Assembly: GCA_023846275.1 (NCBI GenBank)
Contig: CM043871.1
Coordinates: forward strand, 26,132,569 to 26,196,568
Direction: 5' to 3'
Length of the DNA: 64,000 nt
DNA from: Vanilla planifolia
Taxonomy: Eukaryota; Streptophyta; Magnoliopsida; Asparagales; Orchidaceae
The notes under the pieces were generated by a model. It saw only the letters and a list, made by a program, of their open reading frames with translations. It did not search any database and was not told where the DNA came from. Positions 50,601 through 62,409 of the stretch are shown here, piece after piece. A program made the translations under genes and the position numbers. Position 1 is the first letter of the stretch, and each line of letters begins with the position of its first letter.

Positions 50601-53600
50601 GATGATTGCAAAGTATGATTATAGTAAAGTCGATTAACTAAGGGATTGGATGAGTTCATTAAGCAAGCATATAGGGGTTCATATCGAATGATCATGATAG
50701 CACGATGAGCTCAATCATATTGTACAATTAGGTTAACTAGTGAAAATCCTTAATGGATCATACGGTATGATCACATGGATCGTATTGTACGATGTGTTGA
50801 CTAACTTAAGATAGGTAAGGAAATTGGATCATAATGGACAATGGGATATATCGTACCAATTTTACATGTTTTGACTAAGTTGAATTCTTGGTTATGTAGA
50901 CTATAGCAATCATACAGTACGATATGAATGCCTGAGCTATACGCTCAATAGAAAACAATGAATCATATGTTGAATCGTATGAGTTGATTAAGAGAAAAGA
51001 GGGGATCATACTACATGATCTTAGTAATTGTACTATACCATCCGTTGCAGAGTAGTACAATGGTGCGAAAACTTTGCTAAATTGAAATCATACATGCACA
51101 ATCTATAGTAATGGTTTAAGAATTAATAACAGATTATTGGGAATAAGAGCAATATAAGTAACTAATAAATGTCACATATGAGTTCATATATTAATTATTG
51201 GCTTATAAGATATTATAATAAATTTTAAATAAAAAAATGGTAAAAAAATTTCTATATTAGATACAAATAAATCTAATAACTGTGATGTAAACACACTAAC
51301 AACTTAATTCTTGATTTATATGATAAATTAGATGAAATTTTGCAATTTTTTGTTGTATAATATGGCATATTTTTTACCATTACCTTTTGTTATATATTAT
51401 AGGCATTATAATGTTTCCGTCGTTACCTTTTCTGCATTACAAAGTACAGAAAATCCTAATGTTATTAAACCCTAAATGAGTTCTAAAGTATATATTTTAG
51501 ATATAAATTTTGACTCTATGTACATCTTGATTAAAGCACCTTGATTCTGTAATAACAACAATTCCAATGGGTTTGATTAACAAGTTAGCTTTTGGCAAAT
51601 GCCACAAATTTTAAAAATGGCATGCAAAAGGTTTATAGTATGCATATATTTAAAAATGTAAACAAATTAAAAAAAATAAACACCATAAATTGATCATCAA
51701 TGTAGTATTAAACACAACCTATCTACTCCAAAAATCTCTATCAATCTATTCAAATCAAGTTTTTATATACATCTAGAACATTTCAATGTTCAATGTTGTT
51801 CTAATGGAAGAATTTTTCAACAAAATATTTATAATAGCAATCTTTCATAACATTTGAAAGAATTCAACTATCTTTAAATTGATTCAAGGATAAGCTATTA
51901 GGTCAGAAGAAGAAGGTTACTGCATCCCTGGTAAGAAATCCATATGTATTGTCTCATTTACTGCATGAATACTATGAATAATAACATCATAAAATTTGCT
52001 ATTATTACAAAGAAAAAATTGAAAAAAAAAAAGAAATAAAAGCTCATAAAACAAAAAAAAAATCTTGTGAGCAACTAAAAGTCTAAGATGGAACGAAGCA
52101 AGGTTGCTATATGACAAATATTGAACAAAAACTTAATAAGCTCATTAAAATTAGTCATAATTGATACAATGGAGTCAAGGTTTGAGCTTCCATTAAAGAT
52201 TATATTATATACTATTTGCTAAATAAATCAGCAAGATGCTGAAAGTCAAATTCATTATACCAGACAATCATCAATCAAAAAGCTTAAAGCTCATAAATAG
52301 AAGAGATCTAGTTGGCCACTCATAATTTAGCAATATGTTCAACTTCTAATACAAGACTAATTCAACTTCTACATATTCTAAATTTTTTTTCCTCTAAAAA
52401 GTGTCTCATCCACATAATCACTTTTTCACTACCAAACTTTCAAAAAAAAGAACACCAAACCATTCGTCCAACCAAATTTTATGTTGTGGATTTTGACAGC
52501 TAGTTCATCATTGGCAACTAAACCTTCAGAGCAATGCCCCAAACACTCAAACTAAGCCTAGGCAACTCAAAGTTTCACAATACCACGAAGTATATACACT
52601 AAGAATATAATTAATCACACTAAGAAATTGTGAGAACAAAAGTTCTTGAACCCTCTTAACAATTATAGAGATTGTTAAAAATCCGTGAAAACCATAAATC
52701 ACATGATTTTACCAAAAACTATCTCCAATATATTTTGCCAAGGAAAAAGATAATTTGGGAACCCAAAGTTGGCCTAACATACCATTGAATAGGCATCTAT
52801 CAATCAAAAGTTTAAACTTACGGGTATGGATCATCTAATTATATATTAAAGTTTCAGCCCCACACTAATTGTAACTTCATATTCTGGTAAATGCTGCACC
52901 TACAAAGAATCATTGAGTACGAAGAGAAAGTAATGCTTTTCTGAAATATGAGAACGCTAAAAGTTTTTACCAACTCTGACTTGATACGAAATGGCAAAAA
53001 AAGTCCTAATGCTATCAAAATTAGCAGCTGAAAAGTACAGCAAAAAGGTAGGCTATTATGCATCCGAATAAGGACATTAGTCCCTTTTATAAAAAAACTA
53101 AACTAATTTCATGGTAAACAATCATGCAATAAACAATGGTAGAATCATACTGGTGACCATGGCCCAGGCTCTGCAACAGCTTTTTCTATGGGAGAGTTCT
53201 GTACAGTACCCGTTTTAACTTTCAAAATGTCCTGCAATTGTGAAAGCATGGAAAATGTATCTGAATACAGATTTAGAAAAAAATAGCATAAATTCAACTA
53301 GGAACAAGGTCGTATATCAATTTTAAAATTCATACATATGAATTCGATTTCATTACATAAGCAAAATAAAGAATGAAGCAACAACCAGAAAGTTGGTTTC
53401 CAGGATCTGAAATAAAGCCATAACACAAATAAAATCGCAAGAGAACAATCGTTACCAAGTTCTCAATATAATCTACACAGGATACCATAGTACCAGTTCA
53501 GTGGTGAATCTATATTTTGATGTGGATTATAAGAAAGATCACAACATCACAACTCTGTCAAAACCAAAACATTGGTAGAAGAGCACCATGTCAAAACTAA

Positions 53601-56600
53601 AACAAAAATTTGCTGGAAAAGAAATTTACAATGATATTTTCATGATGGGAAGCATCATACTCTTTAGTATTTTGGAGTTTGAATTAACAAGCATACTCAA
53701 CCGTGGCCAATAGGCCTTAAAATGCCTTTTTATTAGCTTTATTTAGAAATTGAAAAGAAACTGCAAACACAAACAAAGACGGACAGCGTACCTCTCCATA
53801 AACCTCAATAGCAGCTATCCATTCATCTGAGAATGGAACAGCATTCAATTGATGTTTCAAGGGAACAACTTCTTGTTTCAACCTGTCTAACGATACCTTC
53901 TTTCTGCATTAAGAAATTTCAGCAGGAATCAAAAAATATTTTCTTAGAGCAAAAGTTCAGAGGCATCTGTGCTATACTAACGGCAACATTGGTCCATCAC
54001 CCTTCACTGAGCTTGAGTCATTCCTTAATTTATAAAGCCGAAGACCATCTCTGAGCTGCCATTCTTCTAATGCTAAAAGCTTGACATCTTGTGATGAGGT
54101 GCCACTTGTTTCTGTGGCTATTGCTTTACAAGGGGTGGCTTGTTGAACTTGTGATCTTGATGCATGATAGTGCTCCACGCCTTTTTCAACATGATAAGGC
54201 TCTTCTGGTTCTTCCCCTGGTTCCATCAGGATATCAATTTCTGTAGCACCACACGACAGGTTTATAGGTTGCAGAGTAAAATTATAGAATAGTTCAGAGT
54301 TGAAAGATGAATGATTTTCCTTACTTGTATCAGAAATAGACTCGTTTGCTTCATCTGTAGCATATTTGCGCAAAATAAGTGCATTGGTACTAACCATAGA
54401 GAATAGGTACAAGAGATTTGAAGAGCTTTGATCAAACTTACAGAAGCAAATTTCTGAAGTAGTGCACATTTCACGTGTTTTGGAGGCAGCCGACTTCACA
54501 GAGTACTGATTAGAAGAAGCAGCTCTCTGGGAACAATTAGAATGCAAGACTTGGCTAATCATCACATTTTCTGCTGTCTTACTGCCGATCTGTGGCTGAG
54601 AACAAGTGAAAGTGGCTAACTCGTTTGAACTTGGAGATGAGGAACAAGTAGTTATACCGACTTTTGCATTTTCTAGTTTTGAGCTCTCACGGGCACTTGC
54701 ATGTGAAGCATCGTTTATATCAGAGTACTTCATGCTCATGTTGTCTGCGCATGCTTCAAAATCTCCACAAGGAATAACAGGGCCATTGACAGACATACAC
54801 CTTTTTGTGCTTCTAGCCGTGGCAAGATTGACATCTGCTTTTATTGGAAGCATGGCCATATTTGACTGTTGATCATTTTGAACCACCGAAGGTTTAAATC
54901 GCGCCATGTTTTTAAGAATGGAGGTTGTTGTGAAAGAAGAAACATTGGGTATGTGTGCTTGAGAAGTTTTCTGTGATTGGTTGGTGCGCGAGGGTATACC
55001 CTTTTTCTGAAGAGTTGGATAACACATACATAGAATTCAAAAGAAATTCATCAGCTTTCCAATAAAAAAAAATTCTATATGAAAGTTTTCAAATCACTTC
55101 ATAAGCATTTCCCTGATAAAATCTGTTGATTGTTTTACTATTTGAGATAACAATAAAGAGGACATATAGTACAAAATTTTCTTAGTTAAGACCTTTTCTT
55201 GGATGTTACCATTAAGTCATGAGCCATGTAAATCAGGCATAAGCTAGAAAAATGTATTATAAAAAAATTTTCAAATCTCTATCCAAATCTTGAGAACCAA
55301 TAATAGTATAGAATATTTTTTCAATGATATCATTCAATACGTATCTGATCATGAGATTATCAATCAAAGTTCATTTACATATTCTCCCTTAAAAAAATAG
55401 GGTGAGAAAATAAAAAAATACATAATTACTTGAAACAATTTGATTACTCAAATTTGTCGGTCATGTTAGAAATTCATTTTAAGGGGAAATCATTTTAAAT
55501 TCAATTTATCTCATCAATTAGTTATCTTCCAAAATTTTCAACCTCTAAACTCCACTCAACCAACCATTGAAACATAACTTCATGTCCAACTACTCAATTC
55601 CCTTCCTCCTCAAGTCCTTGGGAATGACAAATATATTCATAATAATAATCCAAAATGAGGAAATTACATCCAAAATCCTTCAAGTGCATGTTTATCGTTT
55701 TCTCTCTAACACCAAAAGATTAAAATATTTTCACTCTTCCATAAACAAATTCCATGTTACTTGTGATGTCATTACTTTATGATGAAACATTTCATCACAA
55801 TAGTGGTTGGGTGGTCAAGTGAAGACAACCATTGAGATCCTTTAATTTCTCATCCCACATCTTCAAAGACTTTTTTTTCCTTCTTTGCCACACAAAAATC
55901 CTTGTTGTCCATCCTCTCCAAAAATTCTAAATTCTATCCACACCAAATATAATCAATATTGAACCAAGGAGGAACACCATGCACTAAACATCCAATTACA
56001 ATTTATTTACAAAGACCCAACACTCCCCTAATATATAATTATTGAAACCAAGGCATAGTTGTGAACATGCAAATGAAGGGAAAATATAACCTAACAATCT
56101 AGATCTTCCAAGTGCTCTTAGGAAATGAGTTTAATTGTGCAAAAAAACACATCTCTATTAAGTTGGGACTATACAAGAATATTAGATCAATACCTAAAAA
56201 TAGTTACAAAATTGAACATTGTGAAAATTCCAAACTATGTTTAAAAAGTTTTACCACACCCAAATTGGAAGGCTATAGTAGAAGAAGAAATGTGAGCATT
56301 ACTTGCAAATGATATTTGGAAAGTTATTTATATTTCAAAATAAAAGAAAAAGATTTTGCTACAAAATGATTTTTATAGTAACATTCAAGACTAATAGAGA
56401 GATCAAAATAAACAAAGCTCACCTAATGGCATAATACAACACTCATACTTATCAGATTGATTATGAGACCTATACTTCAACAACCATAATGAACTCAATC
56501 AAGGCATCTCTTGCCATAAACCTTAGGAATTCTATCAAACAAATATCAGGTATACAATCTTGAATGATAATTTAGAGGAAGAAGTCTTCAAGAAGATGCC

Positions 56601-59600
56601 TACTAGATTTAAGGAAGTAACGTAATTTGTAGGCCCAAGAAATCATCACATGAATTGAAGCAATCTCTCATCATGGTTCTCAAAGGCAAGTTAAATACAC
56701 CATTTTACAAAACAATCACCAAGTGAAGAAAGGACAATTCTTACGATATATGTATACGAAATTATGACTACTAGAGATGACCACGAAGATAATGCTAAGT
56801 TGATGGTCTAATTAAAGAGGAAAATTCAAGTAAAAAAATTCTAGAAAACTTAAAAGATTTTTTTCAAAGTGTAAAAAGCTATAAGCAAATAAAGAATATT
56901 CATCCCACAAAGAAATTATATGCTAAATTTGTTAAGGTATCCATTTATAAGGTGACTTGCTCTAAACCCTCAACAACAAACCTTACTTTAGAGTTATAGT
57001 AGCGGAATTGAAGCATGAAAATGATAAAAAAAAAACTAAAAGAGTAAAGGAGAAAGTGTGTTTTTGTCGAGCGACAATAGGTCTAGCTACTGCACAAGCA
57101 TGATGCACATGCACAGTATCTGTACCTACCATGGCACATGCAACGATGGGTGCTGGTCGCACAATGTGCGCTGCACTTCTTGCGCCCAGCTTTAAGCGCT
57201 CTGCTGTCCAACATTGTTGTGCAACCAATGTGCTAATGCACGTGCGCCACCACACTTGCAACATGGTTCAGCTATGCACACAATGATGTTGTATGTGTTG
57301 CTCAACAATGTTTTGTAATATATCCTCATTTCAATCCTCCTCATCATGGATTTCTTGATAATTAAATGAACCTACAATCGATTCCTTAATCAAGAAGACA
57401 AAAAAGTTATGATGCAAGCTTTCGAATACCCCATCAAAGAGAAAACCACCAAATATAACCTTTGAGTAAATAGTGAACAATACTAATATATGGTGGAAAA
57501 AGTCATCTATCTTTCTCTTACTCGAACTAATATAGCCTTCAATGTTAATATGATTAGCCAATCATGTACTCTTATACGATACCTTATCATGAGATTGCCA
57601 ACCATGTGTTGAGATATCTAAAGGGAACGCCGAGCAAGAGTATTCTATTAAAGAAAAACAATAGTCAAGATGGAGGAGCATTTGAGGATGCACGTTGGGC
57701 AAATTCAATTTGAGACACGGAATGTGCCACTGGGTGCTGCACAAAACTTTAGAAAAACCTCGTGACTTGGAGAAACCAAAAACTAACAATCATGACGAGA
57801 AGTGGCGCTAAAATTGAATAGCACACAATTGCCTAAGGAGTTTGCGAACTTTTCTAGATTAATGACCTTCACAAAAACATGAAGATAGCTCAAACTAATC
57901 CTATGAAACTATCTAATCACAACAAACCTATCACTAGTATTGTTCATAACCTAGTATTACAAGATTGTAACAAATGCATATAAATAGACCAAAGTTTCAT
58001 CATAAATGAAACAGATTCTAAAGCCATCAACTTGTCAACATCTCCACCATAGATCAAGTAACATAATATCTTGTCAAAGCATTGTCAATAACAAGAATTG
58101 AATTTTTAGTGGTAAGTTGGGAATCATAGATTTTCATTAACCAATTTAAGGAAAGTTGAAAAGTCAAAGTAACTATTTTAAGGACTTTGGTGTAAATTTT
58201 TTCTTTTCTTTTTTTGTAGATCAATTTTATTTCTTTTGATACTACTCTTTATTTTCCAGATGGTAGAGTTAGTTTCCAATTGGATGTGTTCTCCAAAAAA
58301 GGCAGATCACTTCTAACATATAAATACTACAACATCATTTTTTGAAAAGATCAATATAGAATTATTCTATAAATTCTTTGTTCGCATGCCATTGGTGATA
58401 TAAGATGATATGACAAAACCAACATATCCTTAAGAATTGATCATTAGATGTGCTCTGATTGATAAGCAAAGCTGACCTTAGCACCAGATGATGTCTAAAA
58501 CAAGATATATAAACTTAATTTACAAGTCTCAAAGGTGGATGATTAAATAGTACTAAGTCTTGCTCATCTTAAAATCATTCGAACACGATCCTATCAAAAG
58601 CTTTTATAATTTTTGAACTTTCAGGAATTAAGATTTCAAGCTTATAAACATTAATTTTTAAGAGAATGCCTTGATATAAGCATGTATGTTTATATGACTG
58701 TGTGTACAAACATCAACATGTTCTAGGATTACTTCAATTTTGTGCTAAAGGAGTTTAATTTGGTTTCAGTTAAAACCATAGCACATACTAACACATAATG
58801 CTTTAATATAGGCACTAAACTAATCAAATTGTCTAGAACCTTCAATCTTCTAACCTCCATAGCCAATGGACTCATGAATATTTTATAGCAAAGGTTCCAA
58901 ATAACAAGTATAGTGGCTCTTGTTTCACAAAAATGTACTTCAAGTTAAAAAGTCTCCCATGCATCAAATGTAGTGCCATGATGACTAAAGGATAATCTCA
59001 AGCCCAAAGAACACCTTTTTGAACATGAATGAGGTGAAAACAAAGATAAAGAAATAATTCTTGGTTTCTTTTTGAAAATAGGTTGAGCTTTGTTGAAATT
59101 TAAACCTTAAATCTTCAATTTGTAGGACACAAGAATAAGTTGCCACTCGTTGGCTTGAATAGGTTTTGTTTTGCATTTAATTTTTGTCTACCGAATCCAA
59201 CCCTCACATATTTCAATTTCAATTTGCATGGTACAAAAAGTTAAAAGAAAAACATATTATAGAATGAACAACAACCTCTAAACAGATCGCTACTAAAAAA
59301 CATAATGCAAAACCCATGTTTGTCCACCGTACAATATGAAATTACCTAGCATTGAATAAAAGATGCTTTGGCCCAGGACCAATAATCTACACTTTTGCAC
59401 ATTAAATGTTTGCAGCACACCTAATGTATGTCCGCTAGTTGGTTTTGCCAAAACTACGAAACTTTCAGACTGCAGGCTTCCATCCAACAACACAAGGGAC
59501 GACAAACTGGATATATGGAAAAAAAACATGTAGAATATAGAGGAGAAATCTGAAGATAAAGACTTTTGTGATTTAAATACAGCCAAAGATCGTGTTCTAA

Positions 59601-61430
59601 CCACAGTACAGAGAATGAAAATCTCGACCTTTGATTTTTTTTTCGCTAATTATTTCATAAATACTACAGTAAAAAGGTATGAGGAGTTGGTAAATCTGCT
59701 TTCCGCCAACAAAAAATTGGTAAACAAGCATGGAGATTTAATAACTGACTCATTAGGACAGAATAAAGATACAGGATAAATGCAGTGTCAAAGCAAAAAA
59801 ACTGTCAAATAATATTGTAAGAAGAGAAACTTTAATTATGGTATAGTTCCAAAATGTACCTGCTGAAAGAATCCTAATGATGGCGATGGCATTCTTAAGG
59901 CCGATGGCTTTACTTGGATAGGCACAGAAGGCATCTCAAACAAATGGGGTTCATGTGAAATTGAAGATTTCAATGCAGCAGAGTATGAACAAGATCTCTC
60001 CGACTGTGATTTGGTGGAGGATGATGGGTAAGAATTCAACTGACCAATACACTTCTCCTCAACCAGAGATTTTTCTGTCTCTTCGTTTTTAAACTTTCCT
60101 TCTGGAGACTGCATCCTAACCGCCTTTTGCTTTGCCTGTTTCAACGTTGAAGGTAACCCACAAGAAAAGTGCATTTGTTTTGAAACCGAGGAAGTTCTTC
60201 TAGCAGAGCTAGGTCAAGTAATAACCAATTGGGATGAACTGGAGAATGATTAGTACGAATTCTTCTTTATAATGCTAGTTCCTTTTTGAAATTGTGGATC
60301 TGCAGTCTTAGCCAGTTCCAAGTTTGTATGGGAATTGGAGAATGTTGTGTATTATTATTCTTTAGAAAAAGGTAAATCTTCCATTGTTAGAACTAATGTG
60401 ATTGCCCACGTACAAGACGCATTGTAATAAACGTGCGGTAATAAATCTAGAGCAGGATACGTGTGTCTGGCATTAGTATAAGGCAGATCTTTTGACATGC
60501 CTTTCATTGATGTCATCTTCTTTGAGCACTGAAAATAAAAGGAAAATATTATTAGAGGTAGTGCTTGCATCAAACATGGAATTCATGCCATTATTGCCTG
60601 GTTTGCTGTCATGAGTTCAAAGTAATCAAAATTGGAGGACAACCAAAAAAATTCCCTACTTCAGAGCTACAAATTACAATAACGAACCATCAACATAGAC
60701 AATTCATTATGAGTTGAAGCTTCTGAAAAAGACAACTTGTCCTTCTCATTACTCCTAGACATCAACACTGGTTGTCTTTTGCATGAAACCTTCTCTTTGA
60801 CATTACTCAGACGAGTCCTACAAAATTTATCAAACCGCATCCCTGGAGATTTCCTCAAATGGCTGTTACATGGAACTTTACAGCTTGGAGTGATTACTGA
60901 ACCAGCGATCACGGACAGTTCAGAGGGATCAAGCACACCTGACGACGCAAAACAAATTAAAAACCACGAAACGAAAATCTCAGGGGTAGCATACGAGCAA
61001 GATAACCTTCTTCAGAGAAAAACGCCGGGTTCCAGGCCAAGCTTTTCCTCAGATCACACTTCCTATCCTTTCTGCTCCTCTTAGATCCCAATGCTGATGA
61101 TGCCCTGCCATCCTCTGGGCAAATGTTTTCATCTCTAACACTTCCTTCGAAAGAGCCTACGGTTTACGATAAATTCGTATTAAAAGGAGATAATTCCTTC
61201 GAAAAACTTCATTCGATAAAAAGCATCCCCAACTCCATGAATTAAATCCATGAATATTAATCGACTCTACAAAACTGTATTTGGGCCATAAATCGAATAT
61301 CCAAGATTAAATGTATGTCAAAAACTCCAGTGAACTGCCGGTTAACCCAACATCAAGCAACGACGCCACAACACACAAAAAAATTAGCGAAGGAGAGAAA
61401 AGAAGTACCCGATGGACCGGTGGTCTCCAT
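47659..61430 (-). CDS. Plant-specific Ser-rich protein with KSLAW and RMPSPxxGFF motifs
   Basis: Exons, 5' to 3': 61409-61430, 61007-61156, 60688-60938, one starting at 60528, one ending at 59860, 54442-55006, 54325-54354, 53982-54240, 53792-53903, 53151-53231, 47659-47733. All defined junctions have GT-AG ends and matching phases. Motifs: METTGPSG start, LRKSLAWNPAFF at 43-54, GVLDPSELS, LRKSPGMRFDKF, then RMPSPSLGFFQQKKGI, LALEEWQLRDGLRLYKLRN, LDRLKQEVVPLKHQLN, FSDEWIAAIEVYGE, GPWSPVKKAQEVGPFDCTKY and SMD at the end. From memory the same motif order marks an uncharacterised plant family (rice Os05g0121800-like). No enzyme fold is seen; the product is Ser/Lys-rich, low-complexity and probably 640-740 residues. 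Between 60528 and 59860 the coding frame stays aligned but meets TAA at 60355 and 60352, TAA at 60250 and TGA at 60214. Either an unresolved intron (possible acceptors CCTAG/GCTAG just after the TGA) or real damage. Confidence 0.78.
47734..53150 (-). other. 5.4-kb last intron of the KSLAW gene
   Basis: Bounded by the GTATGA donor (minus, from 53150) and a TTTCCAG acceptor (47740-47734). AT-rich with no coding domain. 49900-51110 is a motif block (separate entry); 48540-49100 is extremely A/T-rich; 49690-49900 is purine-rich with a GAGAGAGAGAGAG run near 49751. Confidence 0.75.
49900..51110. repeat. Block with recurring near-palindromic ATCGTAC/GTACGAT words
   Basis: Words such as TGTATTGTACGATAACATC, CAATCGTACAATATGA, TTGTATTGTACGATCCATTA, ATCGTATTGTACGATGTGTT and CATACAGTACGATATG recur roughly every 50-120 bp on both strands. 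This is the densest example of the texture also seen at 33890-34560 and 43790-44400. Confidence 0.6.
56450..57880 (+). mobile_element. Ty1/copia reverse transcriptase-RNase H remnant
   Basis: Plus-strand peptides follow the copia order: NDNLEEEVFKKMPTRF (about 56567), ILTIYVYEIMTTRDDHED (YVDD region, about 56733), RIFIPQRNYMLNLL (about 56895), KVIYLSLTRTNIAFNVN (about 57498), YLKGTPSKSILLKKNN (about 57615) and LVTWRNQKLTIMTRSGAKIE (about 57748), then GVCELF. Frameshifts and stops are many, and the Asp-Asp of the catalytic box is changed to Tyr-Glu. No LTRs were identified. Confidence 0.85.
56945..57385. mobile_element. Insertion splitting the copia remnant
   Basis: About 440 bp separates the LNLL and CKLSNTPSKRKPP parts of the copia polymerase, which are nearly contiguous in functional elements. 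The insert is GC-richer and full of GCAC/TGCA words (for example CACAATGTGCGCTGCACTTC, CTAATGCACGTGCGCCACC). Its type is unknown; no clear terminal repeats or target duplication were found by eye. Confidence 0.5.
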
Positions 61431-62190
61431 TTCAAGTTGCAGCGACGACGATTTCCATTTAACCTCGATCTCGCATATGTGATCTGGAAGAGATCTCGAT
61501 TCTCCTCCTTCTCTACTCCTGTTTTTTATTAATTCAAAATGTTTTAGGCGGGAAACTGGACGAACTTGTCTTCGAAAACTCCGACGGAGCTGGACACAAT
61601 ACCAAAAGTTTTAAAAATATATTTTAAAAATAAAATTTTAAATTTTGTTTTTTTATTTTTTTTAATTAAAAATAAAAAATAATAGCTTCATATCATATAT
61701 CCCATTAATATCTGAAATACATTCCAAATCATACTCAATCAAACGTTATTAATTTCTATCATTTTGTAAGAAAATTTGCCTGATTATTTAATAATTGAAC
61801 CCATTTTATTAAAATAAGGCTATATTTGTTTAAAAAACTGTTTACTTCTTGACATGTTAAACCGAAAGAATAAAATAATCATTTATTGGACAACATTATC
61901 TTAAGCTAAGGTTAGCTTGATTAAAGGTATAACTTAGGTTTATGTGAAGACCAAGATAACAATTACCTTTAGAGCAGAAATTGATCAAAACCTATAGTTA
62001 AAAATAAATAAATATTTTGCAATTATAGAAGGAAGATGGGACCATAGAAAAATAAAGCTGTCAAAAAAATCTGTTAAAATTCCACACCTTTAAACTTTCT
62101 CCAAGAAGAGCAGGTTGGCATACTAAAGAGTATAACTTCAAGTTGTTAAGCTCAAATCTCTAACAGATGAATCAGAGTCTGTCAATAAGC
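61431..62190. other. Gap between the KSLAW gene start and the S1FA-like gene
   Basis: 61431-61600 should contain the promoter/5' UTR of the minus-strand KSLAW gene. 61610-61700 is an A/T-only-like tract. 62050-62190 is probably the 3' UTR of the S1FA-like gene. No other gene is seen. Confidence 0.5.
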
Positions 62191-62409
62191 TTATTCTCCT
62201 GGTGCAGAAATGCCCTGTTTGAGCTTCTCCCTCTTCATCTTCTTTTTGGAGATGGGCTTCTTCTTCTTCGGCGGCAGCGTCTTTTGGGCGTACCTATAGA
62301 GCGCATAATTGCCGACGAAGAAAACGAGCAGCAAGGCAACCACGACGAGCAGAACCACCAGCCCAGGGTTTAGCCCTCTCGGTTCTCCCTCAATGATTAC
62401 TTTGTTTCC
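62191..62409 (-). CDS. S1FA: S1FA-family small protein, last exon (5' part outside window or unfound)
   Basis: The exon encodes 72 residues to TAA (62191-62193): [17 protein letters not shown], a hydrophobic stretch [20 protein letters not shown], then [20 protein letters not shown] and the C-terminus [13 protein letters not shown]. This is the hallmark sequence of plant S1FA proteins, described as DNA-binding factors for a negative element in a plastid ribosomal protein promoter. The strong membrane-spanning segment followed by a Lys-rich tail fits a small membrane protein as well or better. The exon start is placed after ACAAGCAG, since family members begin this exon at the GN of GNxV. An in-frame ATG at 62436 exists but lies in the presumed intron. 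The expected short first exon (acidic, MAD-type) is not seen up to 64000. Confidence 0.88.
   Translation of the reverse strand, partial: GNKVIIEGEPRGLNPGLVVLLVVVALLLVFFVGNYALYRYAQKTLPPKKKKPISKKKMKREKLKQGISAPGE

Larger units (their letters stand above)
55007..59859 (-). other. 4.9-kb intron of the KSLAW gene
   Basis: Bounded by the donor GTACAT and the acceptor CTCTTCAG. It contains a Ty1/copia remnant at 56450-57880 in the orientation opposite to the host gene. The remainder (55030-56400, 57900-59600) shows no recognisable coding sequence. Confidence 0.75.

Noticed and set aside
54606-54872. 88-codon plus-strand frame
   Set aside because: Shadow of the large minus-strand exon 54442-55006.
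57562-57789. 75-codon minus-strand frame in the KSLAW intron
   Set aside because: Antisense of the copia RNase H region read on the plus strand.
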